Of a DNA stretch of 64,000 bases, positions 38,102 through 47,799 are shown in pieces. Position numbers and translations under genes: made by a program. Origin of the DNA: Clostridium sp. LS (GTDB lineage: Bacteria; Bacillota; Clostridia; Clostridiales; Clostridiaceae); NCBI RefSeq assembly GCF_002760435.1, contig NZ_AUUU01000073.1:25308-89307 (forward strand), written 5' to 3'. The notes under the pieces were generated by a model. The model saw only the letters and a program-made list of their open reading frames with translations, was not told the origin of the DNA and searched no databases. How positions within the stretch are numbered: the first letter of the stretch is position 1; each line of letters begins with the position of its first letter.

Positions 38102-39367
38102 CTACTGAACTTTTCCCTCTATTTTCTGTATCGCTGTTTTTAACTGCTCATCTGTATTTTTGTCATATCCATTTTGATCTATTCCTACAGGTGTGGCAAC
38201 TTCAAAATCTGGTGTTATACCTTTTTTATGAATATTTTCACCATTTGGTGTGTAATACTTAGAAATTGTTACTTTAAGACCGCCGATGCCATCATTAAAC
38301 TTGATTGATTGTTGAACTATTCCTTTTCCGAAAGTGGTTTTACCTACAATTGTAGCCACACCATAGTCTCTTAACGCCCCAGTAACAACCTCTGACGCAC
38401 TAGCACTATTTTCATTAACTAAAATAACTAGTGGCATTCCTTCTGCCACCCCACCAACCGATAATGAGTCATTTCTATTATTATATTTATCAATAGTATA
38501 TGTTACTATATTTCCCTTTGGTATAAACTGAGATGCAACTCCTACTGCTTCCGTTAACAGCCCGCCAGGATTTTCTCTTAAATCTAGCACAAGCCCCTTC
38601 ATGCCTTGATCCTTAAGTGTTCCTATAGCTGCTTTAAAATCCTCTGTAGTATTTTCATTCATAAAAGTTGTAATGCGAATATATCCTATAGAAGAATTTA
38701 ACATACTACCTTTTACCGACTCAACCTTAACTTTCTCAGGAACAACTTTCACATCAAAATCTTCAGTTCCAGCTCTTTTAATTGTTAATTTTAATTCTGA
38801 GCCATTTGCTTCAGCTATCATTGATGTTGCCTTCTTTAAATCATCACCCGATACATCTACATCATTAATCTTTTCTATTATATCATTTTCTTGAAGTCCA
38901 GCTCTATCCGCAGGCGCTCCTTTAATCGTTTCTATTATTGTTACCTTTTGATCTTTTAATGTTACAGTAACACCTATACCTGTAATACTCCCACTACTTT
39001 GTTTCATTAAATCATCAAATTCTTTTTCATTCATAAACACGGTGTATTTATCATCTAACGCATTAGTCATCCCTTTAATTGCACCTTCCAAAAGTGCGTT
39101 ATCATCAATATCACCATCAAATTTTTCTATTAGTTTATTTCTTACTGTAAAAAGCGCTGAATACTTACTAGTATCGTTAATTTGCTCTGCTGTATTAGCA
39201 ACTTCGGGAGATGTTTTCATCAAAAATATACCTTTTGTCGCCATATAATTTCCAGCTAATATTCCCACACAAGCAATAATGAGTGTAAAACAAATTAAAG
39301 GTAATATTAAAAATACTTTTCTCTTTTCTTTTTTATTTGCAAATATATATTTTCTTGATTCCTTCAC
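38102..39367 (-). CDS. Carboxy-terminal processing peptidase (CtpA/CtpB, S41)
   Basis: Secreted, membrane-anchored serine protease of 421 aa. There is one N-terminal membrane segment (about 17-40), a PDZ domain (about 115-200; GSITGIGVTVTLKDQKV) and the S41 catalytic domain. The catalytic Ser is in VNENSASASEVVTGALRD and the Lys in GKTTFGKGIVQQS. The start is a GTG at 39367 behind AAAGGAAG. In spore formers this family cleaves regulators such as SpoIVFA and acts in envelope processing. It lies downstream of ftsEX and upstream of the PDZ membrane protein. Confidence 0.95.
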   Translation of the reverse strand: MKESRKYIFANKKEKRKVFLILPLICFTLIIACVGILAGNYMATKGIFLMKTSPEVANTAEQINDTSKYSALFTVRNKLIEKFDGDIDDNALLEGAIKGMTNALDDKYTVFMNEKEFDDLMKQSSGSITGIGVTVTLKDQKVTIIETIKGAPADRAGLQENDIIEKINDVDVSGDDLKKATSMIAEANGSELKLTIKRAGTEDFDVKVVPEKVKVESVKGSMLNSSIGYIRITTFMNENTTEDFKAAIGTLKDQGMKGLVLDLRENPGGLLTEAVGVASQFIPKGNIVTYTIDKYNNRNDSLSVGGVAEGMPLVILVNENSASASEVVTGALRDYGVATIVGKTTFGKGIVQQSIKFNDGIGGLKVTISKYYTPNGENIHKKGITPDFEVATPVGIDQNGYDKNTDEQLKTAIQKIEGKVQ

Positions 39368-39525
39368 CTATAAAGACTTCCTTTCATATATGCATTATAC
39401 ACATAATCCTAAAATAATATCTTTATAGATCAAAATGGATTATTATGTAAGCTCTTTCAAGATTCTATGGTGTTAGATTATGCCTTAATTCTTACTGTAA
39501 TTATATTTATACTTATTTGCAAAAA

Positions 39526-40416
39526 TTATACCACTAAAAACTTTCTTAGTGCAATTATACTAGCAATTCCACCTACAAAAATCCCACCAATCATAAATTG
39601 CCATAACAGCGTTGTTAAAATATAAGTTGCCGGAACAAGACTGATAAATACTAACTGCCCAGTAATCCATCCAACTAATCCATTATATGCAAAGAATAAT
39701 GCACCGCAAGCCAACATTGCTCCTACCAATCCTATAACCATTCCCTCTATAACAAATGGCCATCTAATAAACCAATCCGTAGCCCCTACAAATTTCATAA
39801 TTCCAATTTCTCTTCTTCTTGAATATACAGTTAATTTAGTTGTATTCATTATTAAGAAAACAGAGACTCCTACCAATATTACAAATAATACGCCACCAAC
39901 TACTTTTATGCCATTCACAATACCTATTATTCTGTCAACTAATTCTTGTTGACCACCAATAGTTTCTATGCCATCAAGTTCTTTAACTCCTTCGGTTACA
40001 GCAGCCGCGTATTCAGGCGATTCTAACTTTACTGTAAACGATGCATTGAACGGATTATTTTGTAATGTATAGCCTTTTAGTAATCCTTCATTTTCATTTG
40101 TTGTATTTTGAAAGTTCTTAAATTCATCTTCCTTTGATTGATATACTACATCCTTAACTCCGTCCATCTCTCTTAATTTTATTTCAATTTCTCTCTGGTC
40201 AATGAGTTTTATATCATCTTTAAGAAATATCTTAAGTTCAACCTTACTTTGAACAGTATTAATTCCTTTATTTATATTAGTGGCAACTAGCAAAAAGATT
40301 CCTAGAACAAAAAAAGTAATAAGAACAGTAATTATTGAAGCAATACTAATAGTTTTATTTCTTCTTAAACTTGTAAACGCATCCTTAATAAAATGTGTAA
40401 TAGTATTAATTTTCAT
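39526..40416 (-). CDS. ftsX: Cell division permease-like protein FtsX
   Basis: Membrane partner of FtsE, 296 aa. TM1 is at about 24-46, an extracellular domain (about 47-165) that in other species contacts peptidoglycan hydrolases, and three C-terminal membrane segments. The cytoplasmic loop TKLTVYSRRREIGIMKFVGA is the conserved coupling region. Its start overlaps the ftsE end by 11 bp. In Gram-positives FtsEX activates PcsB/CwlO-type hydrolases; the NlpC/P60 protein at 62407-63645 is a candidate partner with a PcsB-like layout. Confidence 0.96.
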   Translation of the reverse strand: MKINTITHFIKDAFTSLRRNKTISIASIITVLITFFVLGIFLLVATNINKGINTVQSKVELKIFLKDDIKLIDQREIEIKLREMDGVKDVVYQSKEDEFKNFQNTTNENEGLLKGYTLQNNPFNASFTVKLESPEYAAAVTEGVKELDGIETIGGQQELVDRIIGIVNGIKVVGGVLFVILVGVSVFLIMNTTKLTVYSRRREIGIMKFVGATDWFIRWPFVIEGMVIGLVGAMLACGALFFAYNGLVGWITGQLVFISLVPATYILTTLLWQFMIGGIFVGGIASIIALRKFLVV

Positions 40417-41098
40417 CTTGGTACTTACCTCTTTTCTCGTCTCTGACGATTTCTCCTTTTTCTATAGCTATAACTCTCTTTTTCATGTAATCAACAATTT
40501 CTTTAGCATGAGTAGCCATTAATATAGTAGTTCCCGATTTATTTATATCTTCAAGTAATGACATTATTTCTCTTGCTGTATCTGGATCTAAATTTCCGGT
40601 AGGCTCGTCCGCAATTAAAACAGATGGATTATTAACCAATGCTCTTGCTAAAGAAACTCTTTGCTGCTCTCCCCCTGATAATTCATTCGGAAACATCTTA
40701 TATTTATGTGATAAACCAACCAAAGACAGTACCATTGGAACCCTTCTTCTTATTTCCTTTGGAGGTGCTTCTACAACTCTCATTGCGAAAGCAACATTTT
40801 CATAAACATTAAGAGTTGGTATTAACCTAAAGTCTTGGAATACCATTCCTATCTTCCTTCTATAATAAGGTACTTGTTTTCTGGTAATAGAAGATAAATC
40901 TTTATCTCCAACTAAAACCTTACCATTAGTAGGTTCAATTTCTTTTAAAAGCATCTTTATAAAAGTAGATTTACCAGAACCACTTGGTCCAACTAAGAAA
41001 ACAAACTCCCCTGATTCTATTTCAACATTAATATCTGACAAGGCTTTTACATTATTATCATAAATTTTAGATATTCCTCTAAATTCGATCATACTCAA
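40406..41098 (-). CDS. ftsE: Cell division ATP-binding protein FtsE
   Basis: ABC ATPase of 230 aa. Walker A VGPSGSGKSTFIKML, signature LSGGEQQRVSLARALV, Walker B LIADEPTGNLD, and the switch His in MATHAKEI. Start behind AAAGGAGTG. It powers conformational changes of FtsX, which overlaps it at the 3' end, to control cell-wall hydrolysis. Confidence 0.97.
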   Translation of the reverse strand: MSMIEFRGISKIYDNNVKALSDINVEIESGEFVFLVGPSGSGKSTFIKMLLKEIEPTNGKVLVGDKDLSSITRKQVPYYRRKIGMVFQDFRLIPTLNVYENVAFAMRVVEAPPKEIRRRVPMVLSLVGLSHKYKMFPNELSGGEQQRVSLARALVNNPSVLIADEPTGNLDPDTAREIMSLLEDINKSGTTILMATHAKEIVDYMKKRVIAIEKGEIVRDEKRGKYQDEN

Positions 41099-41223
41099 AC
41101 ACTCCTTTATTATTGTATATTTTACAAATTGTTTGCAAAACCTACAGAATTAATTATAACATAAGAATACATCTTAATGTTATACAAATTTATTAAATAT
41201 TATGAATATAATATACAATAATG

Positions 41224-42072
41224 TTATTTAATGTCACCAAAACCTTCACCTAGCACTTCATGAACTTCCCCTACTGTTATAAATGCTTTAGGATCAATTT
41301 CTTTAATATATTTTTTCAATTTAATAAATTGATTCCTGCTCAGAACTGCATAGAGTATATCGCTCTCTTCACCTGAATATGCCCCTACACCTTTTAAAAA
41401 TGTGCAGCCACGATCTAATGTATCTATTATATATTTACTTATTTCTTCATTATTTTTACTAACAATAAATACACTTTTACATACATTAAACCCTTCTATT
41501 ACTCTATCTACTATTAATCCAAGCAAGATTATACTAAGAAGAGAATACAGTGCTACATTTATACCAAAAACAAATACACTTGCTAATGTTATAACAAAAT
41601 CAACTGTTAATAAAGATTTTCCCATTTCCAAATGAAAAAATATATTTAACATCTTAGCCAGTATATCTGTCCCACCAGTTGATGCATTTTCATTAAACAC
41701 AAGAGCTAGCCCCAAAGCCGATAGTAACGCTCCAAAAATTGTTGCTATAATTAAATCATCAGTAATTGCTACAGGCTTCATGAACTTTTCTATCCCCCAT
41801 ATTATTGCAGATAGCCCTAAACTCGCATAAATTGTTTTCACACCAAATTTTCCATCTATGAAAATAAGAGCTACTATAAATAATAGGATATTTAATACAA
41901 GACTAACGATACCTATAGATAAACTAGGTACAAGAGCGTTTAATATGATCGCTATTCCTGTCACGCCACCTGCAGCAATATTGTTAGGAGCAAAAAAATA
42001 TTCTATTGCAAGTGCAACTAAAACTATCCCAAATGTTATTATGACGTATTCCTTTAATCTAGCAGCTTTCAT
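41224..42072 (-). CDS. YitT family membrane protein
   Basis: Protein of 282 aa with five to six membrane segments (first at about 10-30) and a C-terminal soluble DUF2179 domain (about 200-278; SKNNEEISKYIIDTLDRGCT and TVGEVHEVLGEGF). The GGVTGIAIILN motif is typical of YitT proteins. Function is not established for the family. It stands alone between ftsE and the transketolase genes, with a start behind GAGGAGATGATAGC. Confidence 0.92.
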   Translation of the reverse strand: MKAARLKEYVIITFGIVLVALAIEYFFAPNNIAAGGVTGIAIILNALVPSLSIGIVSLVLNILLFIVALIFIDGKFGVKTIYASLGLSAIIWGIEKFMKPVAITDDLIIATIFGALLSALGLALVFNENASTGGTDILAKMLNIFFHLEMGKSLLTVDFVITLASVFVFGINVALYSLLSIILLGLIVDRVIEGFNVCKSVFIVSKNNEEISKYIIDTLDRGCTFLKGVGAYSGEESDILYAVLSRNQFIKLKKYIKEIDPKAFITVGEVHEVLGEGFGDIK

Positions 42073-42151
42073 GCTATCATCTCCTCTTTACTTACATTAT
42101 ATTTCTTTTATTATGCCTTAATAGTTTTCTCTCTTTACTTTTCATTATTCA

Positions 42152-42205
42152 GAAATAAAAAATACGGGATATTAAGCGTTTTATATGCTCTATACCCCGT
42201 ATTTT
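42152..42205 (-). terminator. Terminator after the transketolase genes
   Basis: A 14-bp stem (42192-42205 with 42159-42172, one G-U in minus-strand RNA) with a 19-base loop and trailing U-tract, 50 bp past the transketolase stop. Confidence 0.85.
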
Positions 42206-42255
42206 ACCACTAAATCTTAAATCATTTCACTTTTGCTATAAATTTAAGATATTAT

Positions 42256-43200
42256 TTACTTCTTTAATGAAACAGCCTTTTTACTATTCTCCACTATTGA
42301 TTCAACTGTCAAGCCGTAAGCTTTTAAAAGTTCATTTGGTTTACCACTCTCACCAAAAGTATCCTTTATTCCAACCTTTAATACTGGCACTGGATATTCT
42401 TCTGTTACAACTTCTGCGACTGCTGAACCCAGACCTCCAATTACACTATGCTCTTCAGCAGTAACTATTGCTCCAGTTTCTTTAGCAGCATCTACTAAAA
42501 GTTCTTTATCAATTGGTTTAATTGTGTGAATATTTATTACTCTAGCATTAATGCCTTCTTTAGCTAGTTCATCTTTAGCTTCTAATGCTAATTCAACCAT
42601 CATTCCTGTCGCGACTATAGTAACGTCATTTCCTTGAGCCAATGTTACACCTTTACCGATTTCAAATTTATAGTTATCTGAATCATTTATTACGCTTACT
42701 GCTAATCTTCCTAATCTTACATAACAAGGTCCGTTATATTCCGCTATTGCTAATATTGCAGCTTCTGTTTCTACCGCATCTGCTGGATTAATTACTGTCA
42801 TATTAGGAATACTTCTCATTAACGAGATATCTTCAATAGACTGATGAGTAGCTCCATCTTCTCCAACGGTTAGTCCTGCATGAGTCGCACAGATTTTAAC
42901 ATTTAAATTCGGATAACATATTGAATTTCTAATTTGCTCAAAAGCTCTTCCTGCTGCAAACATTGCAAAAGTACTAGCAAATGGAATTTTTCCACAAGTC
43001 GAAAGACCTGCTGCAACTCCCATCATATTTGATTCTGCGATTCCCATATTTATAAATCTTTCTGGTGAAACAGCTTTAAAGTCCGCTGTTTTAGTAGATT
43101 TTGATAAATCCGCATCCAGCACAACAACATCATTATTTAAATTTGAAAGTTTTACTAACGCTTTACCATAAGCCTCTCTAGTTGCAATTTTATTCCCCAT
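42256..43200 (-). CDS. Transketolase, C-terminal subunit
   Basis: Pyrimidine-binding and C-terminal domains of a split transketolase, 314 aa. Conserved features are VVVLDADLSKSTKTADF, GIAESNMMGVAAGLSTCGK with the catalytic Glu, and GLTVGEDGATHQSIEDI. It pairs with the N-terminal subunit encoded immediately upstream, overlapping by one base (TAATG). Together they interconvert pentose-phosphate pathway sugars with thiamine diphosphate. Confidence 0.96.
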   Translation of the reverse strand: MGNKIATREAYGKALVKLSNLNNDVVVLDADLSKSTKTADFKAVSPERFINMGIAESNMMGVAAGLSTCGKIPFASTFAMFAAGRAFEQIRNSICYPNLNVKICATHAGLTVGEDGATHQSIEDISLMRSIPNMTVINPADAVETEAAILAIAEYNGPCYVRLGRLAVSVINDSDNYKFEIGKGVTLAQGNDVTIVATGMMVELALEAKDELAKEGINARVINIHTIKPIDKELLVDAAKETGAIVTAEEHSVIGGLGSAVAEVVTEEYPVPVLKVGIKDTFGESGKPNELLKAYGLTVESIVENSKKAVSLKK

Positions 43201-44021
43201 TAGTTTTCCCCTCCAATTTCCTTTAATGCTTGCTCACATTGCTCTTTATTTGGAGCTGTTCCATGCCATCCTGCGTTGTTTTCCATAAATGAAACACCCT
43301 TACCTTTTATTGTGTTGCATATAATTACAGTTGGTCTTCCTTTAAATTCTTTTGCTTTAGCTATTGCATCTATAATTTCATCATAATCATGACCATTAAT
43401 AGCTAAAACATTCCAGCCGAAAGCTTCAAATTTTTTATCTATAGGGCCTGGATTCATTACGTCTGCTATATTACCATCAATTTGTAATCCATTATTATCT
43501 ACAAATGCAGTTAAATTATCTAATTTATAGTGGGCTGCTGACATTGATGCTTCCCAAACTTGACCTTCTTCAAGTTCGCCATCTCCTAAAATTGTGTAAA
43601 CTCTATAATCTTTTTTATCAAGTTTTCCTGCTAAAGCCATTCCTACAGCTGCCGAAATCCCTTGACCTAAAGATCCTGTTGACATATCAATCCCTGGCAA
43701 ATCATTCATATTAGGATGACCTTGTAATCTTGAACCAGTTTTTCTTAATGTATTTAATTCTTCAACTTCAAAATATCCTTTTCTAGCTAAAGCACTATAA
43801 AGTGCTGGTGCTGCATGACCTTTTGATAAAACAAATCTATCTCTATTAGGGTCATTTGCCCTAGATACATCTATATTCATTTCTTTAAAAAATAATACTG
43901 CCATAATATCAGCTATTGACAAAGAGCCTCCTGGATGGCCTGATGCTGATTCTGTTAACATAGAAACTATATCTTTTCTTATCAGCTTTGAAACTTCTTC
44001 AAGTTTGTATTCATTATTCAT
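43200..44021 (-). CDS. Transketolase, N-terminal subunit
   Basis: Thiamine diphosphate-binding half of a split transketolase, 273 aa. ASGHPGGSLSIADIMAVL, SKGHAAPALYSALA, and the cofactor motif ILGDGELEEGQVWEASMSAA followed by FVDNNGLQIDGN (GDG...N) are visible. The start follows GGGGGTTGTATA. It heads a two-gene operon with the C-terminal subunit. Confidence 0.96.
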   Translation of the reverse strand: MNNEYKLEEVSKLIRKDIVSMLTESASGHPGGSLSIADIMAVLFFKEMNIDVSRANDPNRDRFVLSKGHAAPALYSALARKGYFEVEELNTLRKTGSRLQGHPNMNDLPGIDMSTGSLGQGISAAVGMALAGKLDKKDYRVYTILGDGELEEGQVWEASMSAAHYKLDNLTAFVDNNGLQIDGNIADVMNPGPIDKKFEAFGWNVLAINGHDYDEIIDAIAKAKEFKGRPTVIICNTIKGKGVSFMENNAGWHGTAPNKEQCEQALKEIGGEN

Positions 44022-44169
44022 TATACAACCCCCTATATTTATTCAATTATTCCTTTATAGTATGTTTTATTTTTTACATAATTATTCTAACATAGAAAAT
44101 ATTATTTGTATATACTATTTCTAAATGTGCTATACTTTTGTATTGCGATTTTCTATATAGAATACATAT

Positions 44170-44218
44170 CAACACAAAAAGAGTAGCATAAATATTATTA
44201 TACTTATGCTACTCTTTT
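44170..44218 (-). terminator. Terminator after the MazF gene
   Basis: Perfect 15-bp stem (44204-44218 with 44177-44191), 12-base loop, UUUUU following in minus-strand RNA. It lies about 70 bp past the toxin stop. Confidence 0.85.
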
Positions 44219-44289
44219 ATATTAATACAAAATACTCACTTTTTTGAGTCATCATAACCTAGATGTCTATATTAATTTTGTCTTTCTAA

Positions 44290-44643
44290 CTAACTTAAAT
44301 TTAAACTCACCGCTAAAGCCTTATCAACCTTTTTCATGTCCGATTCAGTCATATGTCCAATTTTTTCTTTCAACCTTCTCTTATCTAAAGTTCTTATTTG
44401 TTCTAATAAGACAACAGAGTCTCTATTTAATCCATACTCTTCTGATGAAATTTCAACATGAATAGGAAGCTTAGCTTTATTTATTTGAGATGTTATTGCC
44501 GCAACAATAACAGTAGGACTATATCTATTACCAATATCATTTTGTATTATAATAACAGGTCGTATACCTCCCTGTTCAGATCCTATAACTGGACTTAAAT
44601 CCGCATAGAAAATTTCCCCTCTTTTTACCACAATGTTCGCCAT
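44290..44643 (-). CDS. MazF/PemK-type mRNA interferase (EndoA/NdoA family)
   Basis: Ribosome-independent endoribonuclease toxin of 117 aa, close in length to B. subtilis EndoA. It begins [20 protein letters not shown]; conserved [16 protein letters not shown] and [20 protein letters not shown] contain the catalytic Arg and Thr. The start is at 44643, not the upstream ATGs, because those fall within the antitoxin gene. It lies 10 bp after the antitoxin stop and is co-transcribed. It is expected to cleave mRNA at a short specific site when the antitoxin is lost. Confidence 0.95.
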   Translation of the reverse strand: MANIVVKRGEIFYADLSPVIGSEQGGIRPVIIIQNDIGNRYSPTVIVAAITSQINKAKLPIHVEISSEEYGLNRDSVVLLEQIRTLDKRRLKEKIGHMTESDMKKVDKALAVSLNLS

Positions 44644-44653
44644 TTTTAAATAA

Positions 44654-44911
44654 TCACACTCCGCAAATCCATGCCTCATACTCATTAACATCATCTAACA
44701 TATATTCAAAACCTAATTTGGAATATTCCAAGTTTATTTCAGCCATTTCTTCATAACCAGCTTTCATTAACCTTTCAAAATCAGCTGAAAATCCCTCGTT
44801 AATATATTGTATTAACGATTTCTCCATAATTCCACTACTTTTTTTAAATTTATTTATTTTAATATCTTTAATTTTTTTGTTTCTCATATTGTTTAGATTA
44901 ATCATTGACAT
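44654..44911 (-). CDS. MazE-like ribbon-helix-helix antitoxin
   Basis: Small protein of 85 aa from [20 protein letters not shown], start behind GGAGGAAAAG. The basic N-terminus (about 1-50) is compatible with a ribbon-helix-helix DNA-binding region, and the acidic C-terminus ([13 protein letters not shown]) with toxin-binding. Assignment rests mostly on its place directly upstream of the MazF gene, where EndoAI (YdcD) lies in Bacillus. Confidence 0.82.
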   Translation of the reverse strand: MSMINLNNMRNKKIKDIKINKFKKSSGIMEKSLIQYINEGFSADFERLMKAGYEEMAEINLEYSKLGFEYMLDDVNEYEAWICGV

Positions 44912-45150
44912 ACTTTTCCTCCATAGCAGTAAAAAGATTTTGTTACTATGATTATATTGCAAATTATGTCAATTTGTCAAAGGATTTGTATTACTTATTT
45001 GCCACGTTATAGATAAACCGCTCATTTTTTATCTTAACTTTAGCTATAATCTTCCACAATGTAAATATGTACTTTACCTATATCTCTTAAATTTTAGTAT
45101 ATCGTTTTCTAATGTTAATGTTGGCCTGATTTTAATTTAATAGTTTTAAT

Positions 45151-45780
45151 TTAAAATAAATCATTACTCAAATTTTTTTCTTCCTTAAAATTTTTATAAG
45201 TTATTACTATTCTTTCTTTATCATTATCATCTAAGATTTTCAGAAGAACTGGTACTCTTTTACTTTTATCTATATAGAATTCAGCTTTATTTAAATGTTT
45301 ATTTTTGCTATTATATTCTATATTTACTTGTAAATACACTCCTTCTCCCCATTCAGATTTTACTTCTTTAACATCATCAACCTGATAATTTGATAATATA
45401 TTTTCTATAAATGCTAATGGATAAATCACATCTATATTTTTATCAAGAGTATAATCTTCATTGTCATCTCCTTCTACCTTAATTTCTCCACCTTTATAAA
45501 CCTTAACCCGATTACTTGAATCTTGAAATTCTATTCTTGATCCTTTGTCAAAACTGTAGTATTGCATTGTATTTTCCTGAAATTGAGATTTTAAATTTTT
45601 GAATACATATTCAACTTCACTGCTATAACATTTTGTATTCTTTAATTCTTTCACTATGTCTTCGTTTGAGGGGGTAATCGCATGCCTACATAAGATTACT
45701 AATGAAATTACTAATATCGGAATTAGTATTATAATACCCATTAATAACATTTTATTAAATAAACTTCTTTCTATATTCAT
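45151..45780 (-). CDS. GerS/YdcC-like membrane-anchored protein
   Basis: Protein of 209 aa with an N-terminal hydrophobic segment (about 9-31) ending in VILCRH. A Cys is present but the lipobox is poor (Leu at -1), so lipidation is uncertain. The rest is beta-rich with a LolA-like look (YYSFDKGSRIEFQDSSNRVK, KAEFYIDKSKRVPVLLKI). In Firmicutes a gene of the YdcC/GerS group sits between the acpS-nnr genes and alr-mazEF. GerS is needed for cortex amidase activity during germination in C. difficile. Here alr is absent. Family assignment is by context and composition. Confidence 0.6.
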   Translation of the reverse strand: MNIERSLFNKMLLMGIIILIPILVISLVILCRHAITPSNEDIVKELKNTKCYSSEVEYVFKNLKSQFQENTMQYYSFDKGSRIEFQDSSNRVKVYKGGEIKVEGDDNEDYTLDKNIDVIYPLAFIENILSNYQVDDVKEVKSEWGEGVYLQVNIEYNSKNKHLNKAEFYIDKSKRVPVLLKILDDNDKERIVITYKNFKEEKNLSNDLF

Positions 45781-45845
45781 AAGTCCTCCCAAGATTTATT
45801 GATACTTAATACTATTTATGAAAATCTTAGGAATTTTATTCTTAA

Positions 45846-47351
45846 TTAAATAATAATGCTGTTAATTTCTTTAGGTAATTCATTAATAATATCTCTTGCA
45901 TTTACTATGTAAACTTGTTTGCTTAATCTATCAGCTATATTCCCATGAACATATGCCCCCAAAAGAGCAGCATCTTCTAAATTAACTCCTTGGGAAAGAA
46001 ATGCATTTATTATTCCTGTCAGCGCATCCCCCATGCCTCCTGAAGCCATCTTGCTGTTCCCAGTTGGATTAATATAAATATCTTTCCCATTTGAAATTAC
46101 AGTATTATAACCCTTTAATAAAACTACTACTCCATACTTCCTAGCAACTTCCTTTGTTATATTGACTCTATCTGATTCCACCTCTTCAACAGTTATTCCC
46201 AAAAAATGTGCCATTTCCCCTGGATGCGGTGTAATTATTGCTCTTCCCTTTATTTTTTCAAATAGGCTTTTATTTTTACCTAATAAAGTTATCCCATCAG
46301 CATCAATTACAACTGGACATTTACTGTTATAAATAACTTTCTCTAATAATTTTTTTTCGCTCTCTCCAATTCCAATTCCAGGACCAAAAGCAATAGAACT
46401 CGCATTTTTTATAAGTTCTATCGCATTACTATCATTACAAGTTACCGTCATAGCTTCTATAAACTTGCCTGATAATACTTTTTGAACTTCTTCATTACAT
46501 ATTAATGTAGTTAGACCTGCGCCTGATCGAACTGTGCATTCCGTAGTAATGAAAGCTGCTCCAGTAAACCCTATTCTTCCCGCTAAAACTAATGCTCTCC
46601 CATAGTTTCCTTTATGACCATAAACCTTTCTTTTAGAAAGTAGTGTTTTATATTCTTCCTTTTCAAGAATGTAAAACTTCCCGCTATTCTTCTTTTTTAT
46701 ACATTGAGGAATTCCTATTTTTAATACTTTTAAATTACCAACACAATCGATTGCCCCATAATTCAAAAATCCTTTCTTAATAACCTCAAATGTATAAGTA
46801 ACATCGGCATGCACTGCAATTCCTCTCTCAATACCCAAATCGCAATCCAAACCCGAAGGAACATCTATTGATACTATGAATTTCGAGTAGAGGTTTACAT
46901 ATTTTATTATTTTAACGAACGTCCCCGTTAAATCCTTGTTGAGCCCAACACCAAATAATCCGTCTACTACAATATCATAACTTTCTAAATCATAAATAAT
47001 GCTCTCGTTTATATCATTTTCCGACCTAATGAACAAAAAATCCTTTATATTAATTAACTTTTTCAGAATGTTATAGTTAACCCTAAAATCGTCTGTATAA
47101 TTTTCATCCTTGCTTACGATATAAACCTTTACCTTTTTACCTTCTGCTATTAGATGCCTGCATAATGCTAAGGCATCCCCTCCATTATTACCTTTTCCAC
47201 ACAATATCAAAAAAGATTCACCTTTATCCACTAATTCTCTAAATATGCGTATTGCAGCATTCTCCATTAGTACAATCCCAGGAATACCCACATCATTAAT
47301 ACTCTGTTTATCCATTTCTCTACACTGAGCAGCCGAAAAAATTTCAAACAT
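45846..47351 (-). CDS. nnr: Bifunctional NAD(P)HX epimerase/dehydratase
   Basis: Metabolite-repair enzyme of 501 aa that restores damaged (hydrated) NADH and NADPH. The N-terminal YjeF epimerase domain (about 1-210; LILCGKGNNGGDALALCRHL, VDGLFGVGLNKDLTG and DVPSGLDCDLG) is followed by the C-terminal ribokinase-like dehydratase (about 225-495; AFGPGIGIGES, ITPHPGEMAHFLG and MASGGMGDALTGIINAFLSQG with the catalytic Asp). Its ATG overlaps the acpS stop, so translation is coupled. Confidence 0.96.
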   Translation of the reverse strand: MFEIFSAAQCREMDKQSINDVGIPGIVLMENAAIRIFRELVDKGESFLILCGKGNNGGDALALCRHLIAEGKKVKVYIVSKDENYTDDFRVNYNILKKLINIKDFLFIRSENDINESIIYDLESYDIVVDGLFGVGLNKDLTGTFVKIIKYVNLYSKFIVSIDVPSGLDCDLGIERGIAVHADVTYTFEVIKKGFLNYGAIDCVGNLKVLKIGIPQCIKKKNSGKFYILEKEEYKTLLSKRKVYGHKGNYGRALVLAGRIGFTGAAFITTECTVRSGAGLTTLICNEEVQKVLSGKFIEAMTVTCNDSNAIELIKNASSIAFGPGIGIGESEKKLLEKVIYNSKCPVVIDADGITLLGKNKSLFEKIKGRAIITPHPGEMAHFLGITVEEVESDRVNITKEVARKYGVVVLLKGYNTVISNGKDIYINPTGNSKMASGGMGDALTGIINAFLSQGVNLEDAALLGAYVHGNIADRLSKQVYIVNARDIINELPKEINSIII

Positions 47352-47722
47352 TATATTACCTCCATTACTGCATAAGCTATTGCATTTTCTTTATTATGTG
47401 AAATACTAACATGCATTTTGAATTCTTTTTCTCCTAAGAATTCATAAATTTTTTCACTTAAATTCACAACCGGTTTTCCTAGTTCATCTCTCAATACCTC
47501 AATATCATTTAATCCAAAGCCTTTAAATCCCGTACCTATGGCTTTACTTATAGCTTCCTTTGCAGCAAAATTCCCAGCTACTACATTTCCCTTTAACCCT
47601 TTTGACTTAAAGTACTCAATTTCATTACGTGTGAATGCCTTTTCAATAAAATTATTTGTTCTCTTCATTACTTTTTCTATTCTACTGATTTCAATTATAT
47701 CTGTGCCTATTCCAATAATCAT
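47351..47722 (-). CDS. acpS: Holo-[acyl-carrier-protein] synthase
   Basis: Transfers 4'-phosphopantetheine from CoA to acyl carrier protein, 123 aa. It starts MIIGIGTDIIEISRIEKV; the metal-binding Asp8 and the downstream Glu in FAAKEAISKAIGTG are present, with VSISHNKENAIAYAV at the end. The ribosome site is weak (GATTGG), and an in-frame ATG 11 codons upstream is possible but would add an atypical basic extension. It forms an operon with nnr. Confidence 0.95.
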   Translation of the reverse strand: MIIGIGTDIIEISRIEKVMKRTNNFIEKAFTRNEIEYFKSKGLKGNVVAGNFAAKEAISKAIGTGFKGFGLNDIEVLRDELGKPVVNLSEKIYEFLGEKEFKMHVSISHNKENAIAYAVMEVI

Positions 47723-47799
47723 AATCCAATCACGCGCCTTTCTTAGTAACCTCATACCATGATACTAGCGCAAAAGTATAATTATTGCTACACTTTTCT

